A stretch of 23,472 bases of DNA from CAYPNF01 sp964411985 (GTDB lineage: Bacteria; Verrucomicrobiota; Verrucomicrobiia; Limisphaerales; J093): the NCBI GenBank assembly GCA_964411985.1, contig CAYPNF010000089.1, positions 1-23,472 of the forward strand, written 5' to 3'. The notes beneath the pieces were generated by a model. The model saw only the letters and a list, made by a program, of their open reading frames with translations, was not told the origin of the DNA and did no database searches. The translations under genes and the position numbers were made by a program. Position 1 is the first letter of the stretch, and each line of letters starts with the position of its first letter. Of this stretch, positions 22,809 through 23,472 are shown one piece after another.

Positions 22809-23472
22809 TCACGGTGGCGTGCTTAGCCCCGGATCCAATTTTCTGGCGAGTTGGAATTGCTCCTCCGCCTTGCTCGTCTGTCCCACCTCCTTCAGCGCCA
22901 GCCCGAGGCGATAGTGCGTTTCGGCTAAACCCGGCCTGATCTGCAACGCAACCCGCAGGTGCGGGATCGCCTCCTTCGCCCGTCCCTGCTGAAGCAGGAA
23001 GCATCCCAGCGAATAGTGGGCATCATGGTTTCGCGGTGCCAGCTCGATCGTTTGCTGATACAGCTTCTCGATCTCGTTCGTGCGACCGTCTGCGCGAATC
23101 TCCAGCAGCTTGGCGAGGTTGTAACGGGGCAAATCGGAGTTGGGTCGAAGCTGGATCGTGGCCCTCCAATACCGTTCCGATTCTGCGAAATCGCCCGCCA
23201 CCTCGAGGAGTTGGGCCACGTTCCAGATTAGATCGGGCTCGTCCGGCCGGGCTTTCGCCAGCTCCACGACCTGCCGGGCGGCTCGCGCCACTTGCGTTGA
23301 CTTGCTGGCAGGCCGATAGCGCGTCTCCTGCTCTTGAAGGTACTGAACCTGGTTGCTGTGGTTGGCTTGGTCGAGAAAGGGGGGTTGCTGCACGCGCTTG
23401 AGCAGATCGATTAGCGTCTCGTGTCGGTTCCAGTCCACCAAACCGATATGCTTGAAGCAATCCGACATCGCC
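22809..23472 (-). CDS. TPR protein, C-terminal part (5' end outside window)
   Basis: The minus-strand frame is open to the window's right edge, so the ATG at 23468 is probably internal. The visible 220 residues begin with an unassigned helical stretch (MSDCFKHIGLVDWNRHETLI, then LLKRVQQPPFLDQANHSN), followed by about four TPR units: 'LIWNVAQLLEVAGDFAESER', 'LPRYNLAKLLEIRADGRTNE', 'AHYSLGCFLLQQGRAKEAI' and 'THYRLGLALKEVGQTSKAEE'. TPRs indicate protein-protein binding. The N-terminal domain, which would define the job, is not visible. It faces the four-helix-bundle gene patch tail to tail and is not part of the plus-strand units. Confidence 0.78.
   Translation of the reverse strand, partial: AMSDCFKHIGLVDWNRHETLIDLLKRVQQPPFLDQANHSNQVQYLQEQETRYRPASKSTQVARAARQVVELAKARPDEPDLIWNVAQLLEVAGDFAESERYWRATIQLRPNSDLPRYNLAKLLEIRADGRTNEIEKLYQQTIELAPRNHDAHYSLGCFLLQQGRAKEAIPHLRVALQIRPGLAETHYRLGLALKEVGQTSKAEEQFQLARKLDPGLSTPP

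Overview
The window looks like part of a chromosome from a GC-rich member of the Verrucomicrobiota, probably near the Pedosphaera/Limisphaerales group. This rests on a VPDSG/VPDGG-type C-terminal sorting signal, a 1908-residue secreted protein with stacked putative-Ig domains and a 'DPDQDGYSNLAEYALG' tail, an ebo-type gene cluster, tandem four-helix-bundle (S23-like) proteins, and short palindromic repeats between genes. No rRNA, tRNA, CRISPR array, integrase or transposase gene was recognised. The taxonomic call is inference from family distributions.

Layout. 1-377 is the 3' end of a Gfo/Idh/MocA-type oxidoreductase. 527-1342 (minus) is an unrecognised protein, transcribed divergently from a 1481-residue glycogen debranching enzyme (1502-5947; GH13 glucanotransferase half plus GH133 amylo-1,6-glucosidase half). 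5948-6908 is an AT-rich gap of about 960 bases with no convincing protein gene. It holds two excellent matches to the sigma-54 -24/-12 promoter. The first (about 6137-6152) is followed 135 bases later by a textbook intrinsic terminator, which predicts a non-coding RNA of about 160 nt. The second (about 6849-6864) lies just before a small VPDGG-CTERM exported protein (6909-7469), which has its own terminator. Both promoters are preceded by related TAAGCYAA half-sites. Next comes a giant exported protein (7693-13419) with a right-handed beta-helix-like region, an HEFGH metalloprotease motif and Ig-like repeats.

13543-17192 is a compact version of the ebo cluster: a small helical protein, a TatD-family hydrolase (EboB-like), EboE and a UbiA-like EboC. 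Some genes overlap by ATGA, and a REP-type palindrome array sits between eboE and eboC. In Nostoc punctiforme ebo genes are needed to move a scytonemin precursor to the periplasm, so a comparable metabolite-export role is likely here. The eboD and eboF homologues are not in the window. 17425-21598 holds three codirectional genes: a polytopic membrane protein with a helical C-terminal tail, an exported beta-propeller protein with one CxxCH haem motif, and a membrane-anchored TPR protein. They may form one envelope-associated unit.

21600-22790 is a repeat-rich patch. A tandem four-helix-bundle gene is bracketed by inverted arrays of a roughly 12-base unit, and a second, internally deleted copy of the gene is bracketed by a third array. 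22809-23472 (minus) is the C-terminal part of a TPR protein that runs off the window. A separate palindromic repeat built from CATGAAG/CTTCATG units occurs three times between genes (7555-7627, 13434-13499, 17204-17262).
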